Assembly (NCBI GenBank): GCA_050181835.1
Contig: JBFXCU010000002.1
Span: forward strand, 62,001 to 126,000
Reading direction: 5' to 3'
Source of the DNA: CAILZL01 sp050181835
Lineage (GTDB): Bacteria; Pseudomonadota; Gammaproteobacteria; Steroidobacterales; Steroidobacteraceae
Length of the DNA: 64,000 nucleotides
Under the pieces are notes generated by a model. It had not been told where the DNA came from and made no database searches. It saw nothing but the letters and a program-made list of their open reading frames with translations. Position numbers and translations under genes: made by a program. Each line of letters starts with the position of its first letter. Within the stretch, counting starts at the first letter, position 1. This document shows, in pieces, positions 63,324 to 64,000 of the stretch.

Positions 63324-64000
63324 ATGGATCTGAGTAGTCAATTACGAATCATTCTGGTGCTGGCCGGTATAGTGATCTGGGCTGCTGTCTATTACTTTGG
63401 CAAGCGCCGTCCTGCCGATGTTGGGTCGCGTACCAATGTTTGGCAAGAGTCTGCCAGACAAGTGGAAGAACCAGAGTTGTCGCTGCCGGAAGTGGCGCAA
63501 CCAGATGACTATGCGTTTGATGAGGATGAGCTTGAAGTTCCTGCCTATATGCGCAAGCAACCACAGGGTGTGCGATTTGATGAATTTGATGACTTGGCCG
63601 CTACTGATCTGGATGATGTAGCAGAAGTTGAGTCGATTGCGATAACGCCAGACGTGCGGCATGCGCGTGATGAGTCGGTAGTACACGGTAGTGAACCAAT
63701 AGTCGCGGACGATCAGTCTGACCCCTTCACGATGAGTGATATGCAGTTCGGCGCGGCGGCTGAGGAGCCGGTGGCTGAAATTGAATCAGCTGGCGAACGA
63801 CTTGAGCCGCAAATAGAGTGGCCGCATGAGTCGGAAGTGCCGACTATTCCAGCGGTAGTGGTTGAATCTCCTGTTCCACCTTCCTATTCGTCATCGCAGT
63901 CGACTCCTCAACGCAGTGTATCAACAAGTGAGGCAGCGCCTACCTTGTCCGATCCGGTTGTTCCTGTGGTTCGCCCTACAGCCAAGCAACGTTCTACCAC
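63324..64000 (+). CDS. zipA: Cell division protein ZipA (C-terminus beyond window)
   Basis: Anchors FtsZ to the inner membrane. GGAGG 5 bp upstream decides the ATG at 63324. The visible 225 residues begin with a membrane anchor (MDLSSQLRIILVLAGIVIWA, then AVYYFGKRRP), followed by the long acidic and Pro-rich linker typical of ZipA. The FtsZ-binding C-terminal domain is not in the window. The smc-zipA order (usually followed by ligA) supports the call, since the linker alone has little sequence identity. Confidence 0.88.
   Translation, partial: MDLSSQLRIILVLAGIVIWAAVYYFGKRRPADVGSRTNVWQESARQVEEPELSLPEVAQPDDYAFDEDELEVPAYMRKQPQGVRFDEFDDLAATDLDDVAEVESIAITPDVRHARDESVVHGSEPIVADDQSDPFTMSDMQFGAAAEEPVAEIESAGERLEPQIEWPHESEVPTIPAVVVESPVPPSYSSSQSTPQRSVSTSEAAPTLSDPVVPVVRPTAKQRST

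Overview
The window is a chromosomal segment of a gammaproteobacterium. It is almost wholly housekeeping genes, with a few accessory insertions. Evidence for the lineage is the gene order: smpB/ratA, bamE/fur, recN, nadK, hrcA-grpE-dnaK-dnaJ, dapB-carA-carB-greA, yhbY/rlmE-ftsH-folP-glmM-tpiA-secG-tRNA-Leu-nuoA..N, tRNA-fMet, then rimP-nusA-infB-rbfA-truB-rpsO-pnp, and gluQRS-dksA/smc-zipA. HrcA, separate nuoC and nuoD genes, a PhaR regulator and a long-tailed DksA argue against Enterobacteriaceae. They recall Xanthomonadales/Nevskiales-like groups, but I cannot assign a genus.

Region by region. 1-4.7 kb holds trans-translation (smpB, cut by the window edge), ratA, the BAM lipoprotein gene bamE divergent from fur, and recN and nadK on the minus strand. 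4.7-10 kb is the heat-shock cluster hrcA-grpE-dnaK-dnaJ, with two good sigma-32-type promoters (before grpE and before dnaK). 10.2-11.5 kb is an orphan triheme cytochrome c. 11.7-17.9 kb carries dapB, carAB and greA. 17.9-24.8 kb carries a DUF4149-like membrane protein, yhbY, rlmE, ftsH, folP, glmM, tpiA and secG. A tRNA-Leu(GAG) precedes the complete 14-gene complex I operon nuoA-nuoN (25.1-39.7 kb). After it lie a stand-alone Mrr-type nuclease and an EamA transporter.

The main accessory feature is at 41.77-46.38 kb. An integrated element sits in the 3' end of the initiator tRNA gene, bounded by an 18-bp direct repeat copied from the tRNA end. It holds a Fic AMPylase-type protein fused to an AbiEi-like winged-helix N-terminus, with three 24-bp-spaced repeats in its promoter region. 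It also holds an N-terminal fragment of a restriction-type helicase, a short MobA/VirD2-like relaxase and a MobC-like protein, but no integrase. The helicase and relaxase are both cut short at one small palindrome, which looks like a deletion scar. The element separates tRNA-fMet from rimP-nusA-infB.

46.6-55.4 kb is the transcription/translation operon rimP to pnp, closed by strong hairpins. 55.4-56.8 kb is a repeat-rich pocket around an orphan protein resembling a class III nucleotide cyclase domain. 56.8-59.5 kb has phaR, gluQRS and dksA on the minus strand. 59.8-64 kb has smc and the start of zipA, cut by the window edge.

Several palindromic intergenic repeats with GTAGG-type ends are scattered through the window (11.6, 38.2, 56.8 and 58.5 kb). 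Degenerate copies of another element precede both the Mrr-like and the cyclase-like genes.
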